From the NCBI RefSeq assembly GCF_000813345.1, contig NZ_BBQF01000001.1, positions 372,001 through 436,000 of the forward strand: 64,000 bases of DNA, written 5' to 3'. A program made the position numbers and the translations under genes. This DNA is from Sulfurospirillum arsenophilum NBRC 109478. GTDB taxonomy: Bacteria > Campylobacterota > Campylobacteria > Campylobacterales > Sulfurospirillaceae. Positions 15,891 to 33,567 of this stretch are shown here, piece by piece (positions within the stretch are counted from its first letter, which is position 1; the number at the start of each line of letters is the position of its first letter). The notes under the pieces were generated by a model that was not told where the DNA came from, did not search any database, and worked only from the letters and a program-made list of their open reading frames with translations.

Positions 15891-16837
15891 TGACAAAAAG
15901 CAGTCTTATAGCACTTTTTGTGCTCGTTTTTATGGGCTTTTTCCCTTTGTTTGTGGACTCTGCATGGTTGGCGATTGGAACAACGTTTTTGGTTTTCTCG
16001 GTCGTAGCACTTTCCCAAGACATCATCTTAGGACGTGCAGGTGTTTTTCACATGGGACATGCAATGTTCTTTGGCATGGGTGCGTACACCACGGCTATTC
16101 TCAATGTCAACTTTGGACTTCCTATTCTTGCGACATTATTACCAGCCATCATCGTACCGATGGTTTTTGCTTTTATATTAGTCGCACCCATTATTCATCT
16201 AAGAGGCGATTATCTGCTTGTAGCAACCATTGGGTTTAATATCATTTTTATTCAAGTACTTCAAAACGATGTTTTTGGTTTAACAGGCGGCCCCAATGGT
16301 CTCTTTGGCATTGATGTGGTAAAACTTTTTGGCTTCGAGCTTTCCTCTCAAACCCATATGTATTACATGGCGTTTCTATTACTTGGTGTAACGCTTCTGA
16401 TTATTCGCAATCTTGATCGCAGTAAATTTGGACGCGCGATGTTTTACATTCATAAAGATGAGATTGCCGCTCAAAGTATGGGGATTAACATACGCTACTT
16501 TAAACTCTATGCGTTTATTTTGGGTGCGGGTATTGCGGGGGCTGCTGGAAGTATGTTCTCCATTCAGTATTCTGCGGTGAGTCCTGAGGCATTTAACGTT
16601 ACTCAGTCCATTATGTTTTTTACCATTGTTTTGGTTGGCGGTTCCGCTTCCTTGCCAGGTGTTTTAATCGGCACATTCATTATGTTTGTGCTTCCTGAAA
16701 TGTTTAGAGAGTTTGAAACGGCACGTTATTTGGTCTTCGGCATTGCGATGATTTTGACCATGATCTTAAGACCGCGCGGTATTTGGCCTGTCAAATTTGG
16801 CACTATTCCAGACTTTCTCAAAAAGGAGGTCAAATGA
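15887..16837 (+). CDS. livM: Branched-chain amino acid ABC transporter permease LivM
   Basis: A 316-residue permease with about nine hydrophobic segments. Family features include the Gly-rich VFHMGHAMFFGMGAYT segment, LRGDYLLVATIGFN, and the EAA-like loop GRAMFYIHKDEIAAQSMGIN. It pairs with LivH in the membrane. The start overlaps the livH stop (ATGA at 15887-15890), although a second ATG immediately follows at 15890. Its own stop overlaps livG in the same manner. Confidence 0.95.
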   Translation: MMTKSSLIALFVLVFMGFFPLFVDSAWLAIGTTFLVFSVVALSQDIILGRAGVFHMGHAMFFGMGAYTTAILNVNFGLPILATLLPAIIVPMVFAFILVAPIIHLRGDYLLVATIGFNIIFIQVLQNDVFGLTGGPNGLFGIDVVKLFGFELSSQTHMYYMAFLLLGVTLLIIRNLDRSKFGRAMFYIHKDEIAAQSMGINIRYFKLYAFILGAGIAGAAGSMFSIQYSAVSPEAFNVTQSIMFFTIVLVGGSASLPGVLIGTFIMFVLPEMFREFETARYLVFGIAMILTMILRPRGIWPVKFGTIPDFLKKEVK

Positions 16838-17616
16838 GCGAATATATCTTAGAAATCAGTCATGTCAGCAAGTATTTTCAAGGGCTCATTGCTATTAATG
16901 ACCTCTCCATGAAAGTGAAAAAAGGACAGATTTACGGCATTATCGGTCCTAATGGTGCGGGTAAAACAACACTGTTTAACTGTATTACAGGTATTTATCG
17001 ACCTGAAATTGGAAAAATTCTTTGGAAAGGGCAAGACATTAAAGGTGTGAGTCCTGATAAAATCGCAGCCTTAGGCATCCTTCGCACCTTTCAAACCATT
17101 CGTCTTTTTGCTGAGATGAGTGTGGCGGAGAACATTATGTCAGGTCGCCACATCAAATCAAAACAGCGTTGGTACAATGGTGTGATTCCTACACCAGCTT
17201 ATTACAAAGATGAGAAAGAGAACTGGAAAAAAGTGGGCGAGTTGATGGCGTTTTTCAACCTTTCAGAGTATGCGACAACGCCAGCTGGGGACCTTTCCTA
17301 TGGCATTCAAAGACGCATTGAAATGGCGCGCGCACTTGCAGCCGAGCCAGAGCTTCTCATTCTCGATGAGCCTGCGGCTGGTTTGAATGAAAACGAAACG
17401 TTAGAGCTCACGCAAACCATTCGCAAAATCCAAGCAATGGGCGTTACCATTATGATGATCGAACACGATATGGATATGGTCATGAGTTTGACCGAATACA
17501 TTACGGTCATTAACTTTGGTGCCAAGATTAGCGAAGGCGTGCCTTCCCATGTTCAAGACGATCCAGTGGTCATTGAAGCGTATATTGGAAGTGATGAGGA
17601 CGATAATGATGAATGA
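16834..17616 (+). CDS. livG: Branched-chain amino acid ABC transporter ATPase LivG
   Basis: A 260-residue ABC ATPase. Walker A is GPNGAGKTT (about residues 38-46), the signature is the degenerate LSYGIQRRIE, and Walker B is LLILDEPAAGLN, followed by the H-loop EHDMDMV. The insertion between Walker A and signature typical of LivG (HIKSKQRWYNGVIP) is present. I use the ATG at 16834, with AAGGAGG 3-4 nt upstream, overlapping the livM stop as ATGA; the longer reading from 16783 lies inside livM. It powers import together with LivF. Confidence 0.95.
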   Translation: MSEYILEISHVSKYFQGLIAINDLSMKVKKGQIYGIIGPNGAGKTTLFNCITGIYRPEIGKILWKGQDIKGVSPDKIAALGILRTFQTIRLFAEMSVAENIMSGRHIKSKQRWYNGVIPTPAYYKDEKENWKKVGELMAFFNLSEYATTPAGDLSYGIQRRIEMARALAAEPELLILDEPAAGLNENETLELTQTIRKIQAMGVTIMMIEHDMDMVMSLTEYITVINFGAKISEGVPSHVQDDPVVIEAYIGSDEDDNDE

Positions 17617-18331
17617 GAGATTATTGGACGTTAAAAATTTACATGTAAACTATGGTGCAGTCGAAGCGATTAAAGGAATTGATTTACATGTAAACAGAGG
17701 CGAAGTGGTGACCATATTGGGAGCCAATGGCGCGGGGAAGACTACGACACTTCAAACGATTAGTGGTCTTTTAAAATCAAATTCTGGCAGTATCGTGTTT
17801 GATGGTCACGATATTACACAAACACCTGCACATGAGATTGTCGGTTTTGGTATGAGTCATTCGCCAGAAGGACGTCGTGTGTTTGGCACGCTCAGTGTTG
17901 AGGAAAACCTTATGATGGGCGCTTACAGTTTGAAAAAATACGATGAACAAACGTTGGAATGGATCTATGAGATAATGCCGCGTTTGTATGAGCGTAAAAG
18001 ACAGCTAGCGGGAACACTGAGTGGTGGCGAACAGCAGATGCTTGCCATTGGACGAGCGATTATGAGTAAACCCAAGTTACTTATTTTGGATGAGCCTAGT
18101 TTGGGGCTTGCTCCTGTTTTGGTAAAAGTTATCTTTAAAGCAATTAAAGAGATCAGTAAAAGTGGTGTAACTGTACTTTTGGTCGAACAAAATGCAAAAG
18201 CAGCCCTGAAACTAGCCAATCGTGGTTATGTTTTGGAACTAGGCAAAATAACACACAGCGGCAGTAGTGAGGAGTTGTTAACGTCAGAAGTCATTCAAGA
18301 GGCGTATTTGGGCAAGAAAAAAGAGGTTTAA
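17606..18331 (+). CDS. livF: Branched-chain amino acid ABC transporter ATPase LivF
   Basis: A 241-residue ABC ATPase with Walker A LGANGAGKTT, signature LSGGEQQM, Walker B LLILDEPSLGLAP and H-loop-like VEQNAKAA, the last being characteristic of LivF. Two ATGs stand in tandem at 17606 and 17609; the first has GAGG 6 nt upstream and overlaps the livG stop. Two full copies of the dispersed palindrome sit 45 bp apart in the first 30 codons, both read as LHVN. It is the last gene of the operon; a GC-rich hairpin follows. Confidence 0.95.
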   Translation: MMNERLLDVKNLHVNYGAVEAIKGIDLHVNRGEVVTILGANGAGKTTTLQTISGLLKSNSGSIVFDGHDITQTPAHEIVGFGMSHSPEGRRVFGTLSVEENLMMGAYSLKKYDEQTLEWIYEIMPRLYERKRQLAGTLSGGEQQMLAIGRAIMSKPKLLILDEPSLGLAPVLVKVIFKAIKEISKSGVTVLLVEQNAKAALKLANRGYVLELGKITHSGSSEELLTSEVIQEAYLGKKKEV

Positions 18332-18344
18332 AAAAGTAGAGTGT

Positions 18345-18366
18345 TAGGGGCTTTAATCCGCCCCTA
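18345..18366. terminator. Hairpin after livF
   Basis: TAGGGGC (18345-18351) pairs with GCCCCTA (18360-18366) around an 8-nt loop between convergent livF and the 18370 gene. It is the only GC-rich stem near the operon end. The T tract is weak on the plus strand. Confidence 0.5.
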
Positions 18367-18369
18367 TGA

Positions 18370-18591
18370 TTATTTGAGTTTTTCGATAATTTCTTGATTG
18401 AGCTCAAGCTTTTCTTTATTTTTTGCTATTTTTTCGCTGTTCTTAGCAATATCTTTCTTATTTTTATCAATTTCTTCTCGGTTAAGCTCGATAAGCCTAG
18501 TGAGTTCATCAACCCTTCGTTCGTACTTATTGATAAGATAATAGATCACGTAAACCAGTACACCAATAACGATCCATTGTAAAACGTCCAT
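18370..18591 (-). CDS. Small membrane-anchored coiled-coil protein (73 aa)
   Basis: One transmembrane helix (about residues 5-20, WIVIGVLVYVIYYLI) is followed by a charged, heptad-like coiled coil (residues 22-72) rich in K, E, N and I, with repeated NKEDIAKN-like units. It is probably a membrane-bound oligomer, its function unknown; similar small proteins are common near many operons and do not point to a pathway. AAAGGA lies 8 nt upstream of the ATG. Convergent to livF. Confidence 0.65.
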   Translation of the reverse strand: MDVLQWIVIGVLVYVIYYLINKYERRVDELTRLIELNREEIDKNKKDIAKNSEKIAKNKEKLELNQEIIEKLK

Positions 18592-18641
18592 GAGCCTTTC
18601 CTTTAGTCAAATTTGCTGATATTGTACACTTTTAATTCAAA

Positions 18642-19385
18642 TCAATCAATAATGTCAAAGACGTATTCGCGTTTGAGTTTTTGCTCCAAAATTTCGCGAA
18701 TGCGTAGTCCATCAAAACTAATTTCACCCAGCTCCTTTTCATTTGCAGGCTGATGAAGTGCAATCTGGCGTAAAACCTCTCCACGATAGGCTTTAGCAAA
18801 GTGACTTACCACTTTTCCCTGCTTGAGAAACTTCATAGTAATGTAGGGGTATTTAAGAGTGTAAAACTTCTCGTAAAAGCCAGCACGCAAATCAACAATC
18901 GTTTCATTTTCGAGCAAGGTATCTATGGCATCGCTAAAATGTTCTTTATAGAAGAGTTCTGTTTTAAAACCATCTAAATTTTCGCCTTGTTGGAGTTTAT
19001 AATCAGGAATCAAATCTTTCGCTAAAAGGGGACCAAAGAGATTTGAAAAAATAAGAACATTGTTTTCAATAAAAGTTTGCGCACTTTCATCCAGTGTTTC
19101 AAAACAGAGATGATCGTAGGCAATGCCATTGTAGCGTTCAATAGCTTTACATGTAAATGAGGTGAAAATATTTTTGCTTGCTTGCACGGATACTTTGTAT
19201 TCGTCTTTGAGTCCAAAAAGCTGTTGAAGTTTTGGGATGTCAGCTTTTTCTAAAAGTGTTTGGTATTGATCTAGGACATAAAGGCGTTTTTCATATAAAT
19301 ATGGAAAAGAAAAGCTCTTTTCATTGATAGGTTGAGCTATGCCAATAGCTCTTTTTGTTTCGCTTGGAGAGAATAAAATTTTCAT
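18642..19385 (-). CDS. yaaA: Peroxide stress protein YaaA (DUF328)
   Basis: A 247-residue YaaA family protein. The N-terminus MKILFSPSETKRAIG is the diagnostic motif (FSP(A/S)K/ET), and the C-terminal half has FYEKFYTLKYPYITMKF and KAYRGEVLRQIA, in keeping with the family. YaaA limits intracellular free iron and protects DNA and proteins from peroxide in E. coli. The start at 19385 has AAGGG 5 nt upstream; the longer reading to 19529 overlaps the tRNA promoter and the first tRNA. A palindrome copy (19146-19157) is read FTCK. Confidence 0.88.
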   Translation of the reverse strand: MKILFSPSETKRAIGIAQPINEKSFSFPYLYEKRLYVLDQYQTLLEKADIPKLQQLFGLKDEYKVSVQASKNIFTSFTCKAIERYNGIAYDHLCFETLDESAQTFIENNVLIFSNLFGPLLAKDLIPDYKLQQGENLDGFKTELFYKEHFSDAIDTLLENETIVDLRAGFYEKFYTLKYPYITMKFLKQGKVVSHFAKAYRGEVLRQIALHQPANEKELGEISFDGLRIREILEQKLKREYVFDIID

Positions 19386-19453
19386 GGCAACCCTTTGTTT
19401 GCTAACGTAAAAGAGCATTTTAGCCAATTTCATGTAAAACATCTCAAAAAGTA

Positions 19454-19482
19454 TTGACTTTGGAAATCTTTTGAGATATAAT
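19454..19482 (+). promoter_or_regulatory. Sigma-70 promoter for the tRNA cluster
   Basis: TTGACT (19454-19459) and TATAAT (19477-19482) are separated by 17 nt, an almost ideal promoter and much stronger than others in the window. The first tRNA begins 21 nt after the -10. Confidence 0.85.
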
Positions 19483-19502
19483 TTCACCTCACAATCAAGG
19501 GT

Positions 19503-19578
19503 GCTGGTGTAGCTCAGTTGGTAGAGCAACTGCCTTGTAAGCAGTAGGTCGGCGGTTCGATTCCGTTCACCAGCTCCA
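19503..19578 (+). tRNA. tRNA-Thr(UGU), CCA encoded
   Basis: The acceptor stem GCTGGTG/CACCAGC pairs over 7 bp, anticodon TGT sits in the loop CTTGTAA, and GGTTCGATTCC supplies the T arm. A genomic CCA follows discriminator T. First of four tRNAs leading to tuf, the same order as thrU-tyrU-glyT-thrT-tufB in E. coli. Confidence 0.97.
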
Positions 19579-19631
19579 TTTTTGTTTGTGAAAGACAGTG
19601 TTTGACCAGCAATGAAATATGGTAAAAATAC

Positions 19632-19716
<85 letters not shown>

Positions 19717-19718
19717 TT

Positions 19719-19795
19719 GCGGGAGTAGCTCAGTTGGCTAGAGCATTAGCCTTCCAAGCTGGGGGTCGCGGGTTCGAGTCCCGTCTCCCGCTCCA
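19719..19795 (+). tRNA. tRNA-Gly(UCC), CCA encoded
   Basis: The acceptor stem GCGGGAG/CTCCCGC is perfect, anticodon TCC sits in CTTCCAA, and GGTTCGAGTCC forms the T arm. Only 2 nt separate it from tRNA-Tyr. Confidence 0.97.
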
Positions 19796-19913
19796 AGATT
19801 TTATAAGCAAACTGGGAGCTGTTGAATTTCTTCTGCTTTAGGGCACTACAGAACAAGTTCAGTAGTCTTACCTTCCTTTCCTTAATAAAATCAAATTATT
19901 ATTATTGTTGCGG

Positions 19914-19919
19914 TACAAT
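19914..19919 (+). promoter_or_regulatory. -10 element before tRNA-Thr(GGU)-tuf
   Basis: TACAAT in the 146-nt gap after tRNA-Gly, 22 nt before the last tRNA. It likely gives tRNA-Thr and tuf a second promoter. The rest of the gap is AT-rich with no gene. Confidence 0.55.
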
Positions 19920-19941
19920 TTGGTCCACCCTTTTGTAGTCG

Positions 19942-20016
<75 letters not shown>

Positions 20017-20089
20017 TCACTCAAAAAGTTTTTAATAACTTTGACAAATTGAAATGTATTAAAAAAACAAACTCATTACGGAGGAAAAA

Positions 20090-21289
20090 ATGGCAAAAGA
20101 AAAGTTCTCTAGAACCAAGCCACACGTTAACATTGGAACCATCGGTCACGTTGATCATGGTAAAACTACGCTTACAGCTGCAATCTCTGCAGTTCTAGCG
20201 ACAAAAGGTCTTTGTGAATTTAAAGATTACGATGGTATTGATAACGCTCCTGAAGAGAGAGAGCGTGGTATTACTATTGCAACTTCTCACATTGAATATG
20301 AAACAGAAAATCGTCACTATGCACACGTAGATTGTCCAGGTCACGCGGATTACGTTAAAAACATGATTACAGGTGCTGCTCAAATGGACGGCGCTATTCT
20401 TGTTGTTTCTGCAGCAGATGGTCCTATGCCACAAACTCGTGAGCACATCCTTCTTTCTCGCCAAGTAGGTGTTCCATATATCGTTGTTTTCATGAACAAA
20501 GCTGATATGGTTGATGATGAAGAACTTCTTGAGCTTGTTGAAATGGAAATTAGAGAACTTCTTAGTTCATATGACTTCCCAGGTGATGATACTCCAATCG
20601 TTGCTGGTTCAGCGCTTAAAGCACTTGAAGAAGCAAAAGCTGGTACAGTTGGCGCATGGGGTGAGAAAGTTCTTGCTCTTATGGCAGCAGTTGATGCTTA
20701 TATCCCAACTCCAATTCGTGAAACTGAAAAAGATTTCTTGATGCCAATCGAAGACGTATTCTCAATCTCAGGTCGTGGTACCGTTGTTACTGGTAAAATC
20801 GACAGAGGCGCTGTTAAAATCGGTGAGACTATCGAAATCGTAGGTATCAAAGATACAAAAACTACAACTGTAACTGGTGTTGAAATGTTCCGCAAAGAGA
20901 TGGAGCGTGGTGAAGCTGGTGATAACTGTGGTATTCTATTACGTGGTATCAAAAAAGAAGACGTTGAGCGTGGTATGGTTCTTTGTAAGCCAAAATCAAT
21001 CACTCCACACACTGACTTTGAAGCTGAAATCTATGTTCTTTCAAAAGAAGAGGGTGGCCGTCATACTCCATTCTTTAACAACTATAGACCACAATTCTAT
21101 GTTCGTACAACAGACGTAACAGGTTCTATCACATTACCAGAAGGTACTGAGATGGTTATGCCTGGTGATAACGTAAAAATTAAAGTAGCTATGATCGCTC
21201 CAATCGCTCTTGAAGAGGGTACTCGTTTTGCAATCCGTGAGGGTGGTAGAACTGTTGGTGCGGGTGTTGTTGCAACAATCATCAAGTAA
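20090..21289 (+). CDS. tuf: Elongation factor Tu
   Basis: A 399-residue EF-Tu, which brings aminoacyl-tRNA to the ribosome as a GTP complex. G-domain motifs are intact: GHVDHGKTT (P loop), the RGITIATSH switch I, DCPGHADY (DxxG), NKAD and GSAL. The effector and tRNA-binding regions in domains 2 and 3 are full length. GGAGG precedes ATG by 5 nt. The gene contains no palindrome copy, and codon use is of the highly expressed type. Strong hairpin after it. Confidence 0.99.
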   Translation: MAKEKFSRTKPHVNIGTIGHVDHGKTTLTAAISAVLATKGLCEFKDYDGIDNAPEERERGITIATSHIEYETENRHYAHVDCPGHADYVKNMITGAAQMDGAILVVSAADGPMPQTREHILLSRQVGVPYIVVFMNKADMVDDEELLELVEMEIRELLSSYDFPGDDTPIVAGSALKALEEAKAGTVGAWGEKVLALMAAVDAYIPTPIRETEKDFLMPIEDVFSISGRGTVVTGKIDRGAVKIGETIEIVGIKDTKTTTVTGVEMFRKEMERGEAGDNCGILLRGIKKEDVERGMVLCKPKSITPHTDFEAEIYVLSKEEGGRHTPFFNNYRPQFYVRTTDVTGSITLPEGTEMVMPGDNVKIKVAMIAPIALEEGTRFAIREGGRTVGAGVVATIIK

Positions 21290-21294
21290 TTTTA

Positions 21295-21324
21295 ACATGT
21301 AAAGGGCTTATCCCCTTTACATGT
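21295..21324 (+). terminator. Palindrome-derived hairpin between tuf and rpmG
   Basis: ACATGTAAAGGG (21295-21306) pairs with CCCTTTACATGT (21313-21324) around a 6-nt loop, starting 5 nt after the tuf stop. The right arm contains a TTACATGTAA core (21317-21326). No T tract follows, so partial termination or mRNA processing is possible; rpmG still needs to be transcribed. Confidence 0.55.
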
Positions 21325-21344
21325 AATCAAGTCAAGGAAATATT

Positions 21345-21503
21345 ATGACCGTTAAAATCGGACTAAAGTGTTCTGAATGTGGTGACATTAATTACACTAC
21401 AACTAAAAACAGCAAAACAGTTACTGAAAAAGTTGAACTTAGCAAGTATTGTGCAAGACTGAAAAAACACACTATTCATAAAGAAGTGAAATTAAAAAGT
21501 TAA
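21345..21503 (+). CDS. rpmG: Ribosomal protein bL33
   Basis: A 52-residue bL33 of the large subunit near the E site. The start [20 protein letters not shown] carries one CxxC, and a further Cys lies in [10 protein letters not shown], whereas the zinc-binding form has a second CxxC; the last cysteine is replaced, so this is a reduced zinc version. AAGGAAATATT precedes ATG. It sits between tuf and tRNA-Trp in the common Campylobacterota order. Confidence 0.95.
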   Translation: MTVKIGLKCSECGDINYTTTKNSKTVTEKVELSKYCARLKKHTIHKEVKLKS

Positions 21504-21532
21504 GTCTCTAAACAGACTTAACTTTATCATGT

Positions 21533-21608
21533 AGGGTAGTAGCTCCAATGGTAGAGCGTCGGTCTCCAAAACCGCAGGTTGTGGGTTCGAATCCCTCCTA
21601 CCCTGCCA
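21533..21608 (+). tRNA. tRNA-Trp(CCA), 3' CCA encoded
   Basis: The acceptor stem AGGGTAG/CTACCCT pairs over 7 bp, anticodon CCA sits in TCTCCAAAA, and GGTTCGAATCC forms the T arm. It lies between rpmG and secE, as is usual in many bacteria. Confidence 0.97.
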
Positions 21609-21625
21609 CTAGTCGAGGTAATACA

Positions 21626-21805
21626 ATGGAAAAATTAAGAGCTTATTATCATCATTCTAAAGCTGAATTGTCAAAGGTTATATTCCCGATTAAAGAACAG
21701 ATTCGAAATGCTTTCATCTCTGTCTTTGTCGTTGTAACCGTGATTTCACTCTTTTTGGCGTTGATTGATGCTATTATGTCTTTTTCTTTATCTTCTTTAA
21801 TTTAA
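21626..21805 (+). CDS. secE: Preprotein translocase subunit SecE
   Basis: A 59-residue single-span SecE, the minimal form common outside gammaproteobacteria. An amphipathic N-terminal helix (about residues 1-27, ending KEQIRNAF) is followed by one membrane helix at about 30-52 (VFVVVTVISLFLALIDAI). It clamps SecY in the translocon. The ATG at 21626 has GAGG 8 nt upstream; the longer reading from 21548 runs through tRNA-Trp. It precedes nusG by 9 nt, a near-universal pairing. Confidence 0.95.
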   Translation: MEKLRAYYHHSKAELSKVIFPIKEQIRNAFISVFVVVTVISLFLALIDAIMSFSLSSLI

Positions 21806-21814
21806 GGAGAAAGA

Positions 21815-22345
21815 ATGGCACATAGATGGTATGCAATTCAAACCTATGCAGGTAGCGAGCAAGCAGTCAAAAAAGGAATCATTACTCTTGTTAACGATCA
21901 TGGTATCGCTGACAAGTTAGAACAAATTGTTGTTCCAACAGAAGATGTAATTGAAGTTAAGAATGGTAAGAAAAAGATTAGTGAGCGAAGTTTATATCCG
22001 GGTTATGCATTTGCAAAACTGGATTTAGATACAGCACTCTGGCATCTTATTCAATCATTGCCAAAAGTCGGAAGATTTATCGGTGAGGCTAAAAAGCCAA
22101 CACCTTTGAGTGAAAAAGATATTGCATTGATTTTAGAGAAAGCAGAGAAAAAAGGTGCGCCTAAACCAAAAATCTTCTTTGAAAATGGTGAAAGTGTTAG
22201 GATTACAGAAGGTCCTTTCGCAAACTTCACAGGTTCAGTAGAAGAGTATGATATGGTTCATGGCAAACTCACACTCAATGTTTCAATCTTCGGTAGAAGT
22301 ACCCCTGTTGAGATTCTTTATTCTCAAGTTGAAAAAATAGTCTAA
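21815..22345 (+). CDS. nusG: Transcription antitermination factor NusG
   Basis: A 176-residue NusG. The NGN domain opens with [18 protein letters not shown] and includes [13 protein letters not shown], the RNA polymerase clamp contact region. The C-terminal KOW domain contains [24 protein letters not shown]. It couples RNA polymerase with the ribosome or Rho. AAGGAG precedes ATG, which lies 9 nt after secE. Confidence 0.98.
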   Translation: MAHRWYAIQTYAGSEQAVKKGIITLVNDHGIADKLEQIVVPTEDVIEVKNGKKKISERSLYPGYAFAKLDLDTALWHLIQSLPKVGRFIGEAKKPTPLSEKDIALILEKAEKKGAPKPKIFFENGESVRITEGPFANFTGSVEEYDMVHGKLTLNVSIFGRSTPVEILYSQVEKIV

Positions 22346-22361
22346 GCGTAAAGGAAAAAAA

Positions 22362-22787
22362 ATGGCAAAAAAAGTCATTGGCGAAATTAAATTGCAAATT
22401 GAAGCTGCTAAAGCAAACCCATCACCTCCAGTTGGTCCAGCACTTGGTCAACGTGGTGTAAACATTATGGAATTCTGTAAAGCATTTAACGAAAGAACAA
22501 AAGAGATGGCAGGTTTTAGAATTCCTGTTGTTATCACTGTTTATGCTGACAAAAGTTTTACATTTGTTACAAAACAACCACCTGCAACTGATCTTATCAA
22601 AAAAGCAGTAGGCCTTAAAAGTGGTTCAAGTAACCCTTTGAAAAACAAAGTTGGAACACTTAACAAAGCTCAAATTCTTGAGATCGTTGAGAAAAAAATT
22701 GCTGATCTTAATACAACTGATCGTGAAGCAGCTGCGAAAATTATTTCAGGTTCTGCAAGAAGTATCGGTATTAACGTCGTCGATTAA
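22362..22787 (+). CDS. rplK: Ribosomal protein uL11
   Basis: A 141-residue uL11 binding the 23S rRNA GTPase centre. The signature [24 protein letters not shown] and the C-terminal RNA-binding [11 protein letters not shown] are present. It starts 16 nt after nusG with AAAGGA upstream. The following 60-nt gap has a possible ACCCT/AGGGT stem (22793-22811) that could be part of L1 autoregulation, though this is weak. Confidence 0.98.
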   Translation: MAKKVIGEIKLQIEAAKANPSPPVGPALGQRGVNIMEFCKAFNERTKEMAGFRIPVVITVYADKSFTFVTKQPPATDLIKKAVGLKSGSSNPLKNKVGTLNKAQILEIVEKKIADLNTTDREAAAKIISGSARSIGINVVD

Positions 22788-22847
22788 TGATAACCCTTTA
22801 CCGTCAGGGTCAATAAAGGCGGAAGCAAAATTATGCGGAGATAAAGA

Positions 22848-23552
22848 ATGGCAAAGAAAGTAAATAAAAGATTTCAAGAACTTTTGAAAAAAGTTGATAA
22901 CGATAAAAAATATTCAGTAAGTGACGCACTTGGTAATATCAAAAACCTTGCATCTGCAAAATTTGATGAGACAATCGAAGTAGCACTTAAACTCAATGTT
23001 GATCCAAGACACGCTGATCAAATGGTAAGAGGTTCTGTTGTTCTTCCTGCGGGTACAGGTAAGACAGTTCGTGTTGCTGTTATTGCTAAAGACGAGAAAG
23101 CGGATGAAGCAAGAGCTGCTGGTGCTGATATCGTTGGTAGTGATGATTTGATTGAAGAAATTCAAGCAGGTCGTATTAACTTTGATGTTTTGATCGCAAC
23201 TCCAAACATGATGGGTTTAGTTGGTAAAGTTGGACGTATTCTTGGACCAAAAGGTATCATGCCGAATCCAAAAACAGGTACAGTAACTATGGATGTTGCT
23301 AAAGCTGTTGAGAATAACAAAGGCGGTCAAGTAAACTTCCGTGTTGACAAACAAGGAAATATCCACGCAGGTATTGGTAAAATTAGCTTCACATCTGAGC
23401 AAATCAGAGAGAACTTTGAAGCATTTATCAAAGCAATCAACAAACATAAACCTGCTGCTTCAAAAGGTAAATATATTAAAAGTGCTGCATTGTCATTGAC
23501 AATGAGTCCATCTATGAACCTTGAAAATCAAGAATTAATCGACCTTAGATAA
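22848..23552 (+). CDS. rplA: Ribosomal protein uL1
   Basis: A 234-residue uL1 of the L1 stalk and a translational repressor of its own operon. Recognisable segments are [21 protein letters not shown] and [21 protein letters not shown] with the RNA-binding [23 protein letters not shown] precedes ATG. Full family length. Confidence 0.98.
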   Translation: MAKKVNKRFQELLKKVDNDKKYSVSDALGNIKNLASAKFDETIEVALKLNVDPRHADQMVRGSVVLPAGTGKTVRVAVIAKDEKADEARAAGADIVGSDDLIEEIQAGRINFDVLIATPNMMGLVGKVGRILGPKGIMPNPKTGTVTMDVAKAVENNKGGQVNFRVDKQGNIHAGIGKISFTSEQIRENFEAFIKAINKHKPAASKGKYIKSAALSLTMSPSMNLENQELIDLR

Positions 23553-23558
23553 ATATCA

Positions 23559-23631
23559 ATTCAAACTCTTGCAATTAAATTGCTTAGAGTTTGAATGCCT
23601 TTGACTTTAATCAAAAAGCATTGCTTTTTGA
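23559..23631 (+). promoter_or_regulatory. Two hairpins after rplA
   Basis: ATTCAAACTCT (23559-23569) pairs with AGAGTTTGAAT (23586-23596), with an inner GCAAT/ATTGC stem. TCAAAAAGC (23611-23619) pairs with GCTTTTTGA (23623-23631). Neither has a terminal T tract, so attenuation or RNase processing between the L11-L1 and L10 units is likely. Confidence 0.5.
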
Positions 23632-23668
23632 CATTGTAATGTATGTACTTAATCTTATGATTGGAGAG

Positions 23669-23709
23669 AGTAGAGGCGAAAGCTTAATTTGAGGTAACTC
23701 ATCTCTACT
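23669..23709 (+). promoter_or_regulatory. Probable L10 leader (autoregulatory site)
   Basis: AGTAGAG (23669-23675) pairs with CTCTACT (23703-23709), enclosing GCGAAAGC and a GAG-GTAA-CTC hairpin (23691-23700). The position directly upstream of rplJ and the bulged double-stem shape fit the L10 leader, which L10-(L12)4 binds to repress rplJL. It is supported by position and fold only. Confidence 0.6.
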
Positions 23710-23737
23710 TGAAATCACCAGTTGGAAAGGAGAAAAA

Positions 23738-24220
23738 TTGACAAGAACAGAGAAAGCTGAATTTATTAGTTCTCTAACTGAAGAGTTTAAATCTTCCGAC
23801 GGTTTAATTGTTTGTGACTATAAAGGTCTTAATGTTAAAGCGATCGAAGCATTGAGAAATGCTTCAAGACCAGAAGCGGTAAATGTTAAAGTTATTAAAA
23901 ATACTTTGGCATCAATTGCTATGACAAATGCTGGTATCGAAGGACTTGAACTTAAAGACACCAACATTTTTGTTTGGGGCGCTGATCAGTTAGCTGTAAC
24001 AAAAATCGTTGCTACATTCGCCAAAACAAATCCAAATTTTGTAATTAAATCTGGTTTTGCTGGTGGTATTGTGGTTGATGCTGCTAAAGTTGAAGCACTT
24101 TCTAAAATGCCATCACGTAATGAGCTTATTGGAATGCTTCTATCAACTTGGATGGCACCAATTACAAACTTTACCATTGGTCTTGATGCACTTCGTGCTA
24201 AAAAACAAGAGTCCGAATAG
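23738..24220 (+). CDS. rplJ: Ribosomal protein uL10
   Basis: A 160-residue uL10, base of the L7/L12 stalk. It starts at a TTG with AAAGGAG 6 nt upstream, continuing MTRTEKAEFISSLTEEF; the RNA-binding core includes YKGLNVKAIEALR and VKVIKNTLA. The TTG start together with the leader hairpin may hold translation down relative to rplL. The C-terminal L12-binding helix is present. Confidence 0.97.
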   Translation: MTRTEKAEFISSLTEEFKSSDGLIVCDYKGLNVKAIEALRNASRPEAVNVKVIKNTLASIAMTNAGIEGLELKDTNIFVWGADQLAVTKIVATFAKTNPNFVIKSGFAGGIVVDAAKVEALSKMPSRNELIGMLLSTWMAPITNFTIGLDALRAKKQESE

Positions 24221-24224
24221 AGTG

Positions 24225-24274
24225 TATTTGTAAGGCTTTAGTCTTACATGTAAGGTGCAAGAGCAGGACTCTTG
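24225..24274 (+). promoter_or_regulatory. rplJ-rplL intergenic hairpins containing a palindrome copy
   Basis: A TTACATGTAA core (24244-24253) pairs in part with TGTAAG upstream (24229-24234), and CAAGAG (24258-24263) pairs with CTCTTG (24269-24274). These may help produce the excess of L7/L12 mRNA over L10. Confidence 0.45.
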
Positions 24275-24313
24275 TAAAATCATTATAACTATAAAATAAT
24301 CAGGAGATTTGAA

Positions 24314-24688
24314 ATGGCAATTTCAAAACAAGACGTATTAGAGTATATTTCAGGTCTTAGTGTACTTGAATTGAGTGAACTAGTAAAAGATTTCGAAGAG
24401 AAATTTGGTGTATCTGCTGCTCCAGTTATGGTTGCAGGCGCTGGTGCGGCTGTTGCTGCTGAAGCTGCTGAAGAGAAAACTGAGTTTGATGTTATCCTTA
24501 AAGATGGCGGCGAGAAAAAAATCAACGCTATTAAAGTTGTTAGAGAAATCACAGGTCTTGGTCTTAAAGAGGCTAAAGATGCTGTTGAAGGCGCTCCTAC
24601 AACCGTTAAAGAGGGTGTATCTAAGCAACTTGCTGAAGAGATCAAAAAGAAACTTGAAGAAGCTGGCGCTGTCGCTGAAATCAAGTAA
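24314..24688 (+). CDS. rplL: Ribosomal protein bL12 (L7/L12)
   Basis: A 124-residue bL12, present in several copies on the stalk and needed to recruit translation factors. N-terminal dimerisation helices, then an Ala-rich hinge (about residues 37-55), then the C-terminal domain with [27 protein letters not shown] precedes ATG by 7 nt. Confidence 0.98.
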   Translation: MAISKQDVLEYISGLSVLELSELVKDFEEKFGVSAAPVMVAGAGAAVAAEAAEEKTEFDVILKDGGEKKINAIKVVREITGLGLKEAKDAVEGAPTTVKEGVSKQLAEEIKKKLEEAGAVAEIK

Positions 24689-24700
24689 TTTTATTACTTT

Positions 24701-24723
24701 AAGAGAAGCCTTGTGCTTCTCTT
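24701..24723 (+). terminator. rplL-rpoB attenuator
   Basis: AAGAGAAGC (24701-24709) pairs with GCTTCTCTT (24715-24723) around a 5-nt loop and is followed by TTTT and further T-rich sequence. A partial terminator between ribosomal protein and polymerase genes is known from E. coli and fits here. Confidence 0.65.
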
Positions 24724-24785
24724 TTAAAACTTTTTCCCTGGAAATTAATTATTAGTCGTTACAACGTCTATCAAGCGATAGATGA

Positions 24786-33513
<8,728 letters not shown>

Positions 33514-33567
33514 AAGCTATTTTTAAATAAAATTAGCACCTATTTTTTACAAAATAAAGGAAATAAT

